DNA of 23,899 nt, from contig JBIKVP010000026.1 in NCBI GenBank assembly GCA_044356745.1, positions 1-23,899 of the forward strand, in the 5' to 3' direction. The notes under the pieces are model-generated. The model was not told where the DNA came from, searched no databases, and saw only the letters and a program-made list of their open reading frames with translations. This document shows positions 14,134 to 23,154 of the stretch, one piece after another. How positions within the stretch are numbered: position 1 is the first letter of the stretch; every line of letters starts with the position of its first letter. Source of the stretch: JBIKVP01 sp044356745 (GTDB lineage Bacteria; Pseudomonadota; Alphaproteobacteria; Rhizobiales; Beijerinckiaceae). The position numbers and the translations under genes are program-made.

Positions 14134-15336
14134 CTAACCCAGCATAGGCGTTTCGTCAAACAGCCGCTGATATTCATGCAGCGCAAAGCGATCTGTCATA
14201 CCCGCAATGTAATCGCCAATGTGGCGTTGACGACGTAAGGGGGAGAGGTGCGAAATACCGCGTTTCCATTCATCAGGCAGGCGTGAAGGATCGTCCGAAA
14301 AAGCTTGATAAAGCCGGCTGACAATTTTTTCAGCATCATCACGCACACGCATCACGTTTGGATGACGATACATATTCAAATACAAAAATGCTTTCACGCT
14401 TTGCTCAGCCTGTTCCATCGGTTGTGAAAAACGGATGACGGGGGTTGGCAAGCGGCGAATATCATCAGCACTGTGGGGATCAGCGGCGCGTAAACAACGC
14501 AAACTCTCCCCGATGACATCCTCCACAAAGGCCGTAATCACCCGCCGCATCAGCTCATGAATAATTCGAGCGCGTTCTAAGTGCGGGTAACGTTGACGAA
14601 TATCATGCAGAAATTGCGCTAAAAACGGCACATCTTCAAGCTGTTCAATGGTAAAAAGGTCTGCGCGAAGTCCATCATCAAGATCATGGGCATTATAAGC
14701 AATATCATCTGCAAGAGCGGCCACTTGTGCTTCAGCGCTGGCCTGACTCCATAAACACAGATCATGAATAAGCGTATATTCAAGAATAGGTGTGGGGACA
14801 TGGCGCGTTTTATAACGTCCAATCGCATGTCCATCCGTCGTGATGAGTGGGCCATTATGTTTGACGAGCCCCTCTAACGTCTCCCATGTCAGATTAAGGC
14901 CATCATAATCCGCATAACGATGTTCAAGGTGTGTGACGATCCGCAATGCTTGCGCATTGTGATCAAAGCCACCAACATCTTTCATGCACGCATCGAGGGC
15001 ATCTTCACCAGAATGACCAAAAGGGGTATGTCCGAGATCGTGCGCAAGGGCGAGCGCTTCGGCCAAGTCTTCGTTTAGTCCCAAAGCACGGGCAATGGAG
15101 CGGGCAATCTGCGCAACTTCCAAAGAGTGCGTCAGCCGTGTGCGATAATGATCGCCCTCATGATATACGAACACTTGTGTTTTATGCTTGAGACGACGAA
15201 ACGCGGTTGAATGAACGATGCGATCACGATCGCGCTGAAATTCACTGCGTGTGGGCGAAAGGTCAGTCGCAAATAGCCTCCCGCGTGTTTTCTCGGGATC
15301 ACAGGCATAAAGAGCGCACCACGGCTGCATGGACAT
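14134..15336 (-). CDS. dgt: Deoxyguanosinetriphosphate triphosphohydrolase-like protein (dNTPase)
   Basis: 400 residues, the usual length for the shorter alphaproteobacterial dGTPases. The family hydrolyses dGTP, or dNTPs more widely, to the nucleoside and tripolyphosphate. The conserved start R-D-R-D-R-I-V-H-S-T-A-F-R-R-L-K-H-K-T-Q-V-F is present. The HD metal site is complete: H70 in R-L-T-H-S-L-E-V-A, H99-D100 in A-L-A-H-D-L-G-H-T-P-F-G-H, and G-G-F-D-H-N-A-Q-A-L-R at 122-132. A second ATG at 15330 is an alternative start, and an AAGG site lies about ten bases before 15336. It sits 12 bases after the rhodanese gene and just before argS, the typical order for Hyphomicrobiales. Confidence 0.94.
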   Translation of the reverse strand: MSMQPWCALYACDPEKTRGRLFATDLSPTRSEFQRDRDRIVHSTAFRRLKHKTQVFVYHEGDHYRTRLTHSLEVAQIARSIARALGLNEDLAEALALAHDLGHTPFGHSGEDALDACMKDVGGFDHNAQALRIVTHLEHRYADYDGLNLTWETLEGLVKHNGPLITTDGHAIGRYKTRHVPTPILEYTLIHDLCLWSQASAEAQVAALADDIAYNAHDLDDGLRADLFTIEQLEDVPFLAQFLHDIRQRYPHLERARIIHELMRRVITAFVEDVIGESLRCLRAADPHSADDIRRLPTPVIRFSQPMEQAEQSVKAFLYLNMYRHPNVMRVRDDAEKIVSRLYQAFSDDPSRLPDEWKRGISHLSPLRRQRHIGDYIAGMTDRFALHEYQRLFDETPMLG

Positions 15337-15348
15337 GATTTAAAAACC

Positions 15349-15675
15349 TTACCGATTAATTGGCTCTCCCGCTGCAAGCCAATCCTGAAAGCTACCCTTA
15401 TAATGGTCGCGCAACGTAATACCCGCACGTTGCGTTTGATGAAGCGCCTGAAGCGTGCGTCGTCCTGAGTTGCACGAAAAAACAATCCGTTTTCCCGTAT
15501 TCAAGGGAATACTGGCAGGGTCAAACGTGGAAAGGGGCATCGAAACAGAGCCGGGGATATGCCCAGCATCAAATTCATTCTTTTCACGCACATCAATCAG
15601 AAGAATTGAGCCATCACTCAAACCCTTTTTGATCGTCTCGCGATCCAAATCATTGACGTGTTGAGCGTTATCCAT
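15349..15675 (-). CDS. Single-domain rhodanese (sulfurtransferase)
   Basis: 108 residues from the ATG at 15675, four bases after the stop of the gene before. The open frame extends to 15771 but that part overlaps the preceding gene. Rhodanese features are clear: L-L-I-D-V-R-E-K-N-E-F-D-A-G-H-I-P-G-S at 25-43 (the D-V-R and G-H-I-P-G signatures) and the catalytic loop C68-N-S-G-R-R with Cys as persulfide carrier, ending in Y-K-G-S-F-Q-D-W-L-A-A-G-E-P. A small cytoplasmic persulfide-transfer protein is likely; the acceptor is unknown. It is packed between the HerA-like gene and dgt. Confidence 0.9.
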   Translation of the reverse strand: MDNAQHVNDLDRETIKKGLSDGSILLIDVREKNEFDAGHIPGSVSMPLSTFDPASIPLNTGKRIVFSCNSGRRTLQALHQTQRAGITLRDHYKGSFQDWLAAGEPINR

Positions 15676-15679
15676 CGCT

Positions 15680-17233
15680 TTAACGACTTTTGATGATGCT
15701 GCCGAGAACGCCGCGCAAAATAGCACGACCAATCTGATTGCCCACCGTGCGGGCTGCTGAAGACGCCACATTACTCATCACCTTTTCTGTCATACTCATA
15801 GGCGCGCGCCCTGATGTGCGACGCGTCGTTGTTGAAGTGCTGCCACCACCACCTCCGAAAATCGAGCCGAGAAAGCCCCCAAGCCCCCCCGATGAAGCGA
15901 CTTCTTGCGCAGGTTCTTGCTCTAACTCGCGTCGCTTTTGCAGCATTTCATAAGCACTTTGGGCATCCACCATCTCATCATATTTGTCCTTTAAACTCGA
16001 TGCGCTGATGATTTTAGTGCGCTCACTCTCTGTAATTGCGCCAACTTGTCCCATGGGCGGAGCAATGAGGGTGCGCTCAACAATAGACGGTGTACCCTTA
16101 ACTTCAAGCGTTGACACCAACGCCTCTCCCACGCCCAGTTCAGTAATCACCTCAGCTGTTTTAAAGGCAGGGTTTTGACGAAATGTGTCTGCAGCAGCTT
16201 TTACCGCGCGTTGATCGCGCGGCGTAAAAGCACGCAAAGCATGTTGAACACGATTGCCCAGCTGTCCAAGGACTGTTTCTGGAACATCAAGCGGATTTTG
16301 CGTGACAAAATAAACGCCCACACCTTTTGACCTGATCAAGCGCACCAACTGTTCAATCGCTTCCAGCAGTGCCTTGGGTGCATCAGTGAAAAGAAGATGT
16401 GCTTCATCAAAAAAGAACACGAGCTTTGGCTTATCAAGATCGCCCACTTCAGGCAGTTCTTCAAACATCTCCGAGAGCATCCAGAGCATGAAAGTTGCGT
16501 AAAGACGTGGTTTTGTCATAAGTTTGTCAGCGGCAAGGATATTGACAATGCCGCGACCATCACGCGTTGTCCGCATAAAATCTTGAATATTGAGTGCAGG
16601 CTCACCAAAGAAATCAGCCCCATCTTGATTCTCAAGCATCAACACTTGGCGCAAAATTGTCCCGATCGAACTTTTTGCAACATTGCCGTATTGTGCACTA
16701 ATCTGCTTGTCATTTTCACTCAGGAAAGTGAGCAAGGCGCGTAAATCTTTGAGATCAATCACAGGCCAGTTATTGTCATCGGCAACGCGAAACGCAATAT
16801 TAAGAATGCCCTCTTGCGTATCATTGAGCTCTAGCAAACGCGCGAGCAGCAACGGCCCCATCTCGGTAATTGTAGCTCGGATCGGGTGACCTTGCGCACC
16901 AAACACATCCCAGAATGCGACAGGAAATTGATCCGCAGCATACTCAATGCCAATCTCTTTCGCGCGCTTCACAAAGGCGTCTTTACCTTGTCCCATATTG
17001 GCAACGCCGGATAAATCCCCTTTAATATCGGCGGCAAAAACTGGAACCCCTGCATTCGAGAAACCTTCTGCGAGCACTTGAAGCGTGACGGTTTTACCCG
17101 TTCCTGTCGCGCCTGTAACAAGACCATGGCGATTTGCGAGCTTAAGCAACAGCACCTCTGGCTTTGTACTTTGACCAAGGAGAATACTGTTCTCAGGAAT
17201 GCTGTTAGGGGTTTGAGTCGCTTGCGCTGTCAT
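15680..17233 (-). CDS. HerA-like DUF853 ATPase (YjgR family)
   Basis: 517 residues from the ATG at 17233, with AAGAAGG at 17247-17241 as ribosome-binding site. It matches the DUF853/YjgR group of HerA-FtsK-type ATPases. Walker A is G-A-T-G-T-G-K-T at 41-48, then A-A-D-I-K-G-D-L-S-G-V at 67-77, and Walker B is L-V-F-F-F-D-E-A-H at 271-279, followed by the R-S-K-G-V-G-V-Y-F-V-T-Q-N-P sensor region. The tail has a Gly-rich linker (F-G-G-G-G-G-S-T-S-T-T-T) and an amphipathic end. The cellular role of the family is not established; translocation along DNA is inferred from HerA. It appears to lead the six-gene minus-strand run. Confidence 0.9.
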   Translation of the reverse strand: MTAQATQTPNSIPENSILLGQSTKPEVLLLKLANRHGLVTGATGTGKTVTLQVLAEGFSNAGVPVFAADIKGDLSGVANMGQGKDAFVKRAKEIGIEYAADQFPVAFWDVFGAQGHPIRATITEMGPLLLARLLELNDTQEGILNIAFRVADDNNWPVIDLKDLRALLTFLSENDKQISAQYGNVAKSSIGTILRQVLMLENQDGADFFGEPALNIQDFMRTTRDGRGIVNILAADKLMTKPRLYATFMLWMLSEMFEELPEVGDLDKPKLVFFFDEAHLLFTDAPKALLEAIEQLVRLIRSKGVGVYFVTQNPLDVPETVLGQLGNRVQHALRAFTPRDQRAVKAAADTFRQNPAFKTAEVITELGVGEALVSTLEVKGTPSIVERTLIAPPMGQVGAITESERTKIISASSLKDKYDEMVDAQSAYEMLQKRRELEQEPAQEVASSGGLGGFLGSIFGGGGGSTSTTTRRTSGRAPMSMTEKVMSNVASSAARTVGNQIGRAILRGVLGSIIKSR

Positions 17234-17375
17234 GTGCAGTCCTTCTTGGAGCGAAAACGTGGGGCAAAAAATGAATCACGCTGCTTCTTTTACGCAAAAA
17301 TTCATAGAAATACAGCTTGCATTCGCACGTTAGACAGACGAAAAATGCGCCATCACTTACAAAAGGACAAAACTC

Positions 17376-17762
17376 ATGCATGAAATGATTGAACGATTGA
17401 CACAAGCGACGGGGCTTGATGCCGGAACCGTACAAAATGCTGTGGGGTTGATCCTTAATTTTCTCAACAAAGAAGGCCCCCAAGCCGAGGTGTCACAGTT
17501 ACTCGAATCTATTCCCAACGCGCAAGCCTACCTCTCTCAAGCACAAGAGCAAGGTGGTGGCTTACTCGGTTCAGTGATGGGCATGTTTGGCGGCGCAGGC
17601 GGTGTCATGGCATTAGGCACACAGCTGATGCAGCAAGGCCTTTCTATGGAACAGGTGATGACACTCTCCAAAGAGCTGTTTGCTTATGGACGCGAAACGG
17701 TAGGCGAAGATGTGATGGGACAAATTGTCGCCAATATCCCCGGACTAGGACAGTTTGTTTAA
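17376..17762 (+). CDS. DUF2267-like small helical protein
   Basis: 128 residues with an AAAGGA ribosome-binding site at 17362-17367. The pattern is helical: I-E-R-L-T-Q-A-T-G-L-D-A-G-T-V-Q-N-A-V-G-L-I-L-N-F-L-N-K-E-G-P, a Gly-rich centre (G-G-G-L-L-G-S-V-M-G-M-F-G-G-A-G-G), and G-R-E-T-V-G-E-D-V-M-G-Q-I-V-A-N-I-P-G-L-G-Q-F-V at the end. This resembles rhizobial proteins annotated as DUF2267 (DUF2780 is similar). No biochemical role is known. It is divergent from the HerA-like gene and two bases upstream of the SDR gene, so the two are probably one transcript. Confidence 0.75.
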   Translation: MHEMIERLTQATGLDAGTVQNAVGLILNFLNKEGPQAEVSQLLESIPNAQAYLSQAQEQGGGLLGSVMGMFGGAGGVMALGTQLMQQGLSMEQVMTLSKELFAYGRETVGEDVMGQIVANIPGLGQFV

Positions 17763-17764
17763 TC

Positions 17765-18475
17765 ATGTCTCAAGCCGTTGATAAGCCCACACTTACTTTG
17801 ATTACTGGAGCATCACGTGGATTAGGCCGCGCACTTGCGCTGGAGCTTGCAAAAACAGGAGCGCATATTATCGCGCTTGCACGCACGGTAGGGGCGCTCG
17901 AAGAGCTCGACGATGCGATCCGCGAAGCGGGGGGCACTGCAACGCTTGTCCCTGCAAATGTTACAGATTTTGATGCGCTGGATCGCCTTGGCGCCTCTAT
18001 TTATGAGCGATGGGGCAAACTTGATATTCTCATCGGCAATGCGGGTTTGCTTGGTCCCATCACACCGATCAATCATCTTGATGTCAAAAGTTGGGATCAG
18101 GTGATGGCAACCAATGTCACTGCAAATTGGCGTCTCATTCGTGCCATGGATCCGCTTTTACGTTTAAGTGAACATGGCCGTGCTGTTTTCATGTCATCAA
18201 GTGCAGCCCATCGTTGCAAAGCGTATTGGGGCTCATACAACGTCTCTAAAGCGGCACTTGAAGCACTTGTCAAAACGTATGCTGCCGAGACACTGACAAC
18301 CTCAATCCGCACGATGCTCGTCAATCCGGGCCCAATGCGCACGAACATGCGCCGCGCTGCTTATCCTGGAGAAGATCAAGAGGCACTTTTAACCCCCGAA
18401 GTCATCGCACCGCGCATCATGCCGTTGCTCAGCCCCATGTGGCAAGCAAGCGGCGAGGTGTTCGATTGTCAATGA
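17765..18475 (+). CDS. Short-chain dehydrogenase/reductase
   Basis: 236 residues with the classical SDR layout. The cofactor motif is T-G-A-S-R-G-L-G at 14-21, followed by a basic A-R-T segment that suggests NADP(H). N-A-G is at 92-94, the structural Asn at about 117, the catalytic Ser near 145 in F-M-S-S-S-A-A-H, and Y158-N-V-S-K162. The end L-V-N-P-G-P-M-R-T-N-M-R-R-A-A-Y-P-G-E-D is typical of a rhizobial SDR group. The substrate cannot be named. It starts two bases after the DUF2267-like stop. Confidence 0.93.
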   Translation: MSQAVDKPTLTLITGASRGLGRALALELAKTGAHIIALARTVGALEELDDAIREAGGTATLVPANVTDFDALDRLGASIYERWGKLDILIGNAGLLGPITPINHLDVKSWDQVMATNVTANWRLIRAMDPLLRLSEHGRAVFMSSSAAHRCKAYWGSYNVSKAALEALVKTYAAETLTTSIRTMLVNPGPMRTNMRRAAYPGEDQEALLTPEVIAPRIMPLLSPMWQASGEVFDCQ

Positions 18476-18496
18476 GGCGCAATAAATGCTACAAAG

Positions 18497-18856
18497 TTAT
18501 TTATATCTTTTGTTAGCTTGATCTTGTCGATGACAGTTGTGATGGACGAGGCGGGTATTCTCACATGTGTAACCGAGTATTGAATCTAAACGATCTAGTT
18601 CAGCGCCATGCAGCTCCAAAGAGTTTCTGCAAATAGCACAACATCCGTTTTGCTCTTCCCACTTAAGCTTTTTAAGTTTTTTGCGTTCAGCAGGCGTTTT
18701 ACGTTCCCAATACTCCAAGCGTTTATAAATTCGGCGACGCAAAGAAAATAATAGAATTGGATCGTTATGAGCGGCTTCTTCAATCATTGTTTTTATTTTC
18801 TGAAGCAAGTCATCAAATAGTGCAGCTTCGCTTTCAGTTGATTGTCGGCTTGGCAT
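18497..18856 (-). CDS. Small HNH endonuclease
   Basis: 119 residues. A basic, helical N-terminal half (R-R-R-I-Y-K-R-L-E-Y-W-E-R-K-T-P-A-E-R-K-K) is followed by an HNH fold: C73-x2-C76 (C-A-I-C), H83-G-A-E-L-D-R-L-D, then N-T-R-L-V-H-H-N-C-H with H105, H106, C108 and H109. The paired C-x2-C and C-H could bind a structural zinc, and the His and Asp residues form the metal-dependent nuclease site. Such nucleases occur in phages, introns and restriction systems, or stand alone. No partner methylase or specificity gene is adjacent. It is more AT-rich than its neighbours by eye, which suggests acquisition. It lies between the SDR gene and the efflux operon. Confidence 0.8.
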   Translation of the reverse strand: MPSRQSTESEAALFDDLLQKIKTMIEEAAHNDPILLFSLRRRIYKRLEYWERKTPAERKKLKKLKWEEQNGCCAICRNSLELHGAELDRLDSILGYTCENTRLVHHNCHRQDQANKRYK

Positions 18857-18927
18857 ATTTCATCCTGACTTTAAACGACATCATGTAAGACTGCATTGTT
18901 AAGAGCATAAGGCCGATATAAACCCAA

Positions 18928-21900
18928 TTAGAGCTGGTCATAGTTCAAGATCTTATTCTGATTCTTATTCTGACGCCATCCAAACCGCTTCAACATCCTC
19001 TCACGCCACACTTTAAAATTGGCCATAGCCATGAGTGCAGCAGGTGTAACAATCAGCGTGAGAATTGTTGCAAAGCCCACACCAAAAACAATGGCTGTAG
19101 ACAGGTTAACCCACCACTGCGTTGAAGGTGCGCCTTGCGTAATTTCCTGATTAAGAAAATCCAGATTAATGCCAAAGGCAATCGGTGACACACCCAGCAC
19201 AGCGGTGACAGCCGTCAAGAACACAGGCCGCGCCCGCTGGCGACATGTTTCGAGCAAGGCTTCATAAGCTTCCATACCCTGAGCACGCAGTTCGTCATAA
19301 ATATCAATGAGCAAAATGTTATTATTGACGATAATCCCTGCAACCGAAATGACACCAAGACCGGTCATCACGACCCCAAACGCTTGCCCCGTAACCAGCA
19401 AACCAATCAAGACACCAATTGTTGAAAAAATCACCGCGCTCATGATTAAAAGCACACTGGAAAATCGGTTAAACTGAGCGAGAAGCACGGCAAAGATTGA
19501 GAAAATAGCGGTTGCAAATGCTTTGCCCAAAAACGCAGAAGCTTTATCGCGCTCTTCATCTTCACCCTTGAGCTGAAATGTAATCCCAAGGGGGAGCGGT
19601 TGTTTTTTAAGCGCTTCAACGACACGCGCCTGAACCTCGGCGGTTTGAACGCCCGCCTTGATATTGGCGGTAAGCGTCATCACGCGTTGACCATCGGCAC
19701 GATTTATGACGGAGACTTTCGCAACAGGTGTTCGCTCAACAAAATTACCGGCTGGAACACTTCCCACAGGCGTATTGACAAAGAGCGCATCAAGCTCATT
19801 GAGCGAGCGACGATTCTGGGGATAACGTAACAAAATATCAACGGATTTATCGGTGCTGTTGGGGCGATATTCTGTAATTTTAAGGCCGTTGGTAACCAGT
19901 TGAACTGCATTCCCCACAGTGACAGGACTTGCACCAAAACGTGCTGCATCAGAGCGATTCACGTCAAGTTGCCAGTCAATACCGGGGAGCGGAAGGCCAT
20001 CATCGAGATCAATAATTTCAGGAGTGCCACGCAAAGTCTCCGCGACAAGACGTGCTGCGACAGGCAGATTATCAGGATCAAGTGCCGCAAGGCGAATTTG
20101 AATCGGTTTACCCGTAGGCGGCCCTGCTTGGGGTTTGGTCACCTCAATCATAACCCCCGGAATATCGGCAGTTCTTAAACGAATATCATCAAATATGGCC
20201 TGCGCTGTACGACGATCACGCCAGTCCACAAATTCAAACTGAATCGTGCCGATTGTGTCTTCGGGAATTTCCGCATTGCCCTTTTGAGCTTCACCTGCAC
20301 GGGCATATATCGTACGCAGCTCGTTCATATTCATCATGCGTTGTTCAACGATTTTAACAAGCGCATCTTTTTCAGAAATTGAGATATTTCCACGTGCACG
20401 GATATTGACAAGGCCATATTCAGGCTCAACATCAGGGAAAAATTCAACGCCGTTGCCGTATTTGACATAAATAGTCTGAATAGCGATCAGCATGACAACC
20501 GTTGCAAGCAGTGTCTTGCCAGAGTGCTTGAGTGCGACTTTAACAACACGCATATAAAGCGAGGTGTCTTTAAGCGTATCATCGGCGAGTACGACACGTT
20601 TGGGTGCGGTGACAGCCCCAAGTGCCGGAATGAAAATCAGAGCAACGATCACTGACATCAGCAATGTCGCCATGAACGTAATCGGCAGATATTTCATGAA
20701 TTCGCCGACAATTCCCGGCCAGAACAGCAGGGGAGAAAATGTCACAAGTCGTGTCGTTGTGCCGGCAAGCACAGGCAATGTCATGCGATCAGCCGCTAAA
20801 GCGTAAGCCGTTTTAGGATCAACACCAGCGGACATACGCCGCTCTGCATCATCAACAACAACAATCGCGTTATCAATTAACTCGCCAATAGCGAGAATAA
20901 GTGTAAAGAGCACAACGATATTAATTGTTAGACCAAGCCCTGCAATAACGAGAATGCCCCCTAAAAATGAAGCAGGAATAGCAAGGCCAACAAAAAGGGA
21001 AGCGCGTCCGCCAAGCGTCCACATCATGACGACAAGTACGAGCAGAACACCCGCAATCACCGAATTTTGCAAATCACCAAGCATATCGCGGATACCTGTT
21101 GATTTATCTTGTGTAAAAGAAACGCTCACATTTGCCGGCCACGTGGCTTGCAGCATGGTCACCGTTTTTTTAACCGCATCCACCGTCTCAACGATATTAG
21201 CACCGGTACGTTTCGAGACTTCAATCGTGATTGCAGGTTTACCGTTGATGCGCGTGATCGTGATAGGATCTTTAAATGTGGGGCGCACTTCTGCAACGTC
21301 TTTAAGAGTGACAGTTGCCCCTGATGAAGCAACAATCGGAAAGTTGAGTAAGTCTTGAGGGCGCTCAATGAGTGCGGGAATTTTCACCGCAAAGCGTCCT
21401 GATCCCCCCTCTAACGCCCCTGCTGTAACGAGGGAATTCCCCGCCGATACAGCGCGGATCAAATCATCAAGCGTAACGCCATAGCTTTTAAGCTGCATGG
21501 GTTCGACGATAATTTCAAGCACCTCATCGCGTGCCCCTTTAAGTTCAGCCGCAAGAACACCCGTCGTTTGTTCGATGGCGGTTTTAGCCACGCGCGCAAG
21601 CTGAACGAGCGTGCGCTCAGGCACATCCCCGCCCAATGCCACAACAAGCACAGGAAACAGCGAGAGATTAACCTCCTGCACTTTAGGCTCATCCGCATTG
21701 CGCGGTATATCGCGCTTGCCGTCTTCAACTTTTGCACGCACATCCTGAAGTGCTTTGGTGGAATCAAAGCCTGCATCAAATTCCAGAAGCACAAATCCCC
21801 CGCCTTCAAAGGCGGCTGAGCGCATTTCTTTCACATTGGTGATCGATTTTAGCTGCGTTTCCATCGGGCGCAGCAACAAGCGTTCTGCATCTTCTGGAGA

Positions 21901-22065
21901 GATCCCACGCTGTGTCAGAGACACATACATAATCGGGATACGCACATCTGGTTCTGCCTCTTTAGGAATACCGACATAAGTCACCCAGCCTGCAATCAGG
22001 AGGAAGGCAAGTGTGACAAGCGTCACGCGTGAGCGATCAATCGCAAGATTGATAAGGGCGCGCAT
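18928..22065 (-). CDS. RND efflux pump inner-membrane permease
   Basis: 1045 residues, full length for a proton-driven RND exporter. It has a duplicated layout of one helix, a large periplasmic loop and six helices, with the N-terminal start R-A-L-I-N-L-A-I-D-R-S-R-V-T. Porter-domain segments such as G-I-S-P-E-D-A-E-R-L-L-L-R-P-M-E at 55-70 are clear. In helix 4 the AcrB D407-D408 pair reads D398-N399 (G-E-L-I-D-N-A-I-V), and the helix-10 lysine of AcrB is replaced in I-V-N-N-N-I-L-L-I-D (912-921). The relay therefore keeps one acidic residue, as in several divergent RND subfamilies. The substrate is unknown. The start lies three bases after the adaptor stop, and no outer-membrane channel gene is present. 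Confidence 0.95.
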   Translation of the reverse strand: MRALINLAIDRSRVTLVTLAFLLIAGWVTYVGIPKEAEPDVRIPIMYVSLTQRGISPEDAERLLLRPMETQLKSITNVKEMRSAAFEGGGFVLLEFDAGFDSTKALQDVRAKVEDGKRDIPRNADEPKVQEVNLSLFPVLVVALGGDVPERTLVQLARVAKTAIEQTTGVLAAELKGARDEVLEIIVEPMQLKSYGVTLDDLIRAVSAGNSLVTAGALEGGSGRFAVKIPALIERPQDLLNFPIVASSGATVTLKDVAEVRPTFKDPITITRINGKPAITIEVSKRTGANIVETVDAVKKTVTMLQATWPANVSVSFTQDKSTGIRDMLGDLQNSVIAGVLLVLVVMMWTLGGRASLFVGLAIPASFLGGILVIAGLGLTINIVVLFTLILAIGELIDNAIVVVDDAERRMSAGVDPKTAYALAADRMTLPVLAGTTTRLVTFSPLLFWPGIVGEFMKYLPITFMATLLMSVIVALIFIPALGAVTAPKRVVLADDTLKDTSLYMRVVKVALKHSGKTLLATVVMLIAIQTIYVKYGNGVEFFPDVEPEYGLVNIRARGNISISEKDALVKIVEQRMMNMNELRTIYARAGEAQKGNAEIPEDTIGTIQFEFVDWRDRRTAQAIFDDIRLRTADIPGVMIEVTKPQAGPPTGKPIQIRLAALDPDNLPVAARLVAETLRGTPEIIDLDDGLPLPGIDWQLDVNRSDAARFGASPVTVGNAVQLVTNGLKITEYRPNSTDKSVDILLRYPQNRRSLNELDALFVNTPVGSVPAGNFVERTPVAKVSVINRADGQRVMTLTANIKAGVQTAEVQARVVEALKKQPLPLGITFQLKGEDEERDKASAFLGKAFATAIFSIFAVLLAQFNRFSSVLLIMSAVIFSTIGVLIGLLVTGQAFGVVMTGLGVISVAGIIVNNNILLIDIYDELRAQGMEAYEALLETCRQRARPVFLTAVTAVLGVSPIAFGINLDFLNQEITQGAPSTQWWVNLSTAIVFGVGFATILTLIVTPAALMAMANFKVWRERMLKRFGWRQNKNQNKILNYDQL

Positions 22066-22068
22066 TCG

Positions 22069-23154
22069 TTAACTGCCTGTCGCAATAATGGGCGGAACAG
22101 GCTCAACGATAGCCCCTTCTTTCACGAAGTCCTGCCCTTGAACAATAAGCCGTTGCCCCTGTTTAAGCCCTGAGACTTGAAGCGTCTCTGCGCCGTCGTC
22201 AAGCAGGGTTACGGGCATAAACTGCACCGTATTAGCCTCATCCACAGTGCGCACACCCAAACGTCCATCAGCGCCAAAAGTTAAAGCGGAGCGAGGAATT
22301 TGTGCAGATTGAACAGCCTGAAGTGAGACAATCACTTCCGCCGTAATACCATCAGAAACAGTGCCATCCTTATTGTTGATTCCAACCTCAAGTCGGTATG
22401 TACGCGTTTGAGCATTTGATTTAGCAGAAATGAAACGCACGGTGCTCTCAAAGGTTTGTCCTGTTATAAGGCGCACCCGCGCGAGTGTTCCCACACGCAC
22501 ATCATTCAGTTGTTTTTCAGCAATTTCAGCAACTGCAAGCATGGGGTCAGGTGAAATGATATCAGCGATGGTTTGCCCAATTTGAAGTGTTTGTCCAATC
22601 TCAACGGGCACTTCATTGACAATGCCACTAATGGGAGCAAGCACACGCCCACGTTCAAATTCAGCATTGGCCTGAGCAAGGGAAGCTTCAGCTTCTCTGA
22701 GCTCTGCTTCAAGCTGTGTTTTATTGATGGCTGGGAAATTGCCTTGCGCAATCAATTTGAGACGCGCTTTAAGTTCATCTTGTCGCTGCTGAAGACGTGC
22801 TTGCGCTTTTTTTACTGAGGCTTCGCGTGCTTCATCCGACAGCTCAATGAGCACATCACCTTCTTTAACAACGCTTCCCCGCTTGATGTTCATACGCACA
22901 ATCGTCCCCGTTGCACGGGCGATCGCGCTGGCGCGCTTATCTGCTTCCGTACGCCCTGACAATGTCAGTCGGCGGCTATGAGGTTCAACGCTCACGGGAA
23001 CCACCCCCACTTTGAACAACGTACTTTGTCCCTGCTGCGCAAGACGCGGGGTCACAGGCGTCTGCGCATCACTGGATTTTTTGACATAGCCCCACACAAA
23101 CCAAGAGGCTGTAATGACAATCAACATAAAAGCGAGAATACGGCTTAGGGTCAT
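22069..23154 (-). CDS. RND efflux periplasmic adaptor (membrane fusion protein)
   Basis: 361 residues. An N-terminal membrane anchor (about 6-24, I-L-A-F-M-L-I-V-I-T-A-S-W-F-V-W-G) lacks a lipobox Cys. A split lipoyl domain follows (A-T-G-T-I-V-R-M-N-I-K-R-G-S-V-V-K-E-G-D-V-L), then an alpha-helical hairpin (about 108-168, Arg/Glu/Gln-rich) and the lipoyl second half (V-L-A-P-I-S-G-I-V-N-E-V-P-V-E-I-G). Beta-barrel and membrane-proximal domains complete it (I-P-R-S-A-L at about 295). It links the permease to an outer-membrane channel. It is the first gene of the operon, translated just before the permease. No regulator gene lies upstream in the window. Confidence 0.94.
   Translation of the reverse strand: MTLSRILAFMLIVITASWFVWGYVKKSSDAQTPVTPRLAQQGQSTLFKVGVVPVSVEPHSRRLTLSGRTEADKRASAIARATGTIVRMNIKRGSVVKEGDVLIELSDEAREASVKKAQARLQQRQDELKARLKLIAQGNFPAINKTQLEAELREAEASLAQANAEFERGRVLAPISGIVNEVPVEIGQTLQIGQTIADIISPDPMLAVAEIAEKQLNDVRVGTLARVRLITGQTFESTVRFISAKSNAQTRTYRLEVGINNKDGTVSDGITAEVIVSLQAVQSAQIPRSALTFGADGRLGVRTVDEANTVQFMPVTLLDDGAETLQVSGLKQGQRLIVQGQDFVKEGAIVEPVPPIIATGS

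Noticed and set aside
14134..17233. Possible antiviral locus (HerA-like ATPase next to a dNTPase)
   Set aside because: Both families occur in defence systems, but here they are the housekeeping DUF853 and alphaproteobacterial dgt forms, next to argS, with no Sir2, nuclease or toxin partner.
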